This document shows, one piece after another, positions 63,462 through 64,000 of a stretch of DNA of 64,000 nt. The notes beneath the pieces are model-generated. The model saw only the letters and a list, made by a program, of their open reading frames with translations. It was not told the origin of the DNA and did not search any database. Position 1 is the stretch's first letter; each line of letters opens with the position of its first letter. The stretch is from Caballeronia glebae (lineage in GTDB: Bacteria > Pseudomonadota > Gammaproteobacteria > Burkholderiales > Burkholderiaceae): contig NZ_FCOJ02000035.1 in the NCBI RefSeq assembly GCF_001545035.1, positions 16,142-80,141 of the forward strand. Direction: 5' to 3'. The translations under genes and the position numbers were made by a program.

Positions 63462-64000
63462 GCGCGCGCGCCGGTCTCGATGCCTCGCATGAACGGATCG
63501 CGCTCGTCGAAAACGAGACGCCCTTCGCCCATGACGTGCGCGTAGCCCGTGATCGTCGGGACGAGCACGCCGCCGTCGAGCGCGTAACTACCCTCGAACA
63601 CGCTGCCGATGATGCTTTCCTGACGCCAGATTTCGCCCGGCGCGAGCACTTCGTCCGCCGCGAGGCACGCGAGCTTGGCGCTGGTTCCGGTGCCGCACGG
63701 CGAACGATCGTAGGCGCTGCCCGGGCACAGCACGAAATTGCGGCTGTCGACGCCCGCGACGGGCGAATCCGCAAACAGTTCGATATGGTCGATGAACGCA
63801 CCCTCGGCGCCCGTGATGCCCTGCGCGTGCAAGGCATCGCGGATCGCCTCGGTGAACGCGGTCAGTTCCGCGATGCGCGCGGGAACTAGCTCGCGCCCGT
63901 GATCCGCGACGAGAAAGAACCAGTTCCCGCCCCACGCGACATCGCCGGTGAGCGCGCCGTGGCCGGGCACCTCGACCGTCACCGCGCGCCGATGCCGATA
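63458..64000 (-). CDS. 4-hydroxyproline 2-epimerase, C-terminal part (cut by window end)
   Basis: About 180 C-terminal residues of a proline-racemase-superfamily enzyme. The second catalytic cysteine is in DRSPCGTGTSAKLACLAADE, and GSVFEGSYALDGGVLVPTIT follows. The first cysteine (usual CGHG motif) lies right of the window. It converts trans-4-hydroxy-L-proline to cis-4-hydroxy-D-proline, which the downstream three-subunit dehydrogenase oxidises. The frame stays open to base 64000, so the true start is outside. Confidence 0.9.
   Translation of the reverse strand, partial: YRHRRAVTVEVPGHGALTGDVAWGGNWFFLVADHGRELVPARIAELTAFTEAIRDALHAQGITGAEGAFIDHIELFADSPVAGVDSRNFVLCPGSAYDRSPCGTGTSAKLACLAADEVLAPGEIWRQESIIGSVFEGSYALDGGVLVPTITGYAHVMGEGRLVFDERDPFMRGIETGARA

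Overview
The window reads as chromosomal DNA of a GC-rich betaproteobacterium of the Burkholderia/Caballeronia/Paraburkholderia group. The signs are the G/C-biased third positions, a second, 88-residue IF-1 gene (infA), an H-NS-type short protein, mmsAB, a glgCA pair, and catabolic clusters for L-rhamnose and hydroxyproline typical of soil or plant-associated members. This assignment is inferred from gene content; no rRNA or tRNA gene was seen.

Layout. 1-3.0 kb: 5' part of an MBL-fold hydrolase gene, a tandem pair of overlapping IclR-type regulators and pdxY. 3.5-8.6 kb: glgC-glgA, an SDR and a dihydrolipoamide-dehydrogenase-like flavoprotein. 8.7-14.2 kb: a small membrane protein, mmsA-mmsB with a divergent LysR gene, then corA. 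14.7-18.4 kb: infA and the sugar-phosphate operon zwf - ROK glucokinase - HAD phosphatase. 18.6-31.1 kb: mostly single genes (arylamine N-acetyltransferase, a second PBP2/FtsI, small lipoprotein and hypothetical genes, FNT and NiCoT transporters, a desaturase, an orphan substrate-binding protein, a luciferase-like oxidoreductase, an H-NS-like protein, and a stand-alone transposase-type HTH).

31.3-39.9 kb is an AT-richer accessory block on the minus strand. It is a type VI secretion VgrG cassette: VgrG carries a C-terminal zinc-metalloprotease domain and is followed by a predicted exported protein, a PAAR spike tip and a four-helix membrane protein, with overlapping or closely spaced reading frames. 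Upstream are two unknown genes separated by a strong terminator, a heavily palindromic 220-bp region, a tiny lipoprotein gene, and a near-consensus sigma70 promoter followed by about 225 bases that fold into several hairpins and end in a terminator-like stem (candidate small RNA).

39.9-51.0 kb encodes non-phosphorylative L-rhamnose use: an ABC importer (rhaSTPQ type), mutarotase, lactonase, L-rhamnose 1-dehydrogenase, L-rhamnonate dehydratase, a second SDR fitting 2-keto-3-deoxy-L-rhamnonate dehydrogenase, and an MFS transporter. A LysR regulator with a T-N11-A dyad at a divergent promoter probably controls it. The last cleavage enzyme is not in the window.

51.2-59.6 kb is a signalling and stress section: a Fic protein flanked on both sides by 20-bp-spaced repeats, small membrane proteins, a BetR-HTH/receiver fusion convergent with a hybrid histidine kinase, a NERD-nuclease/helicase, a GST and a single-domain response regulator. 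59.9-64.0 kb holds a PAS-AraC regulator and the start of a hydroxyproline operon (epimerase, cut by the window end, and a three-subunit D-hydroxyproline dehydrogenase).
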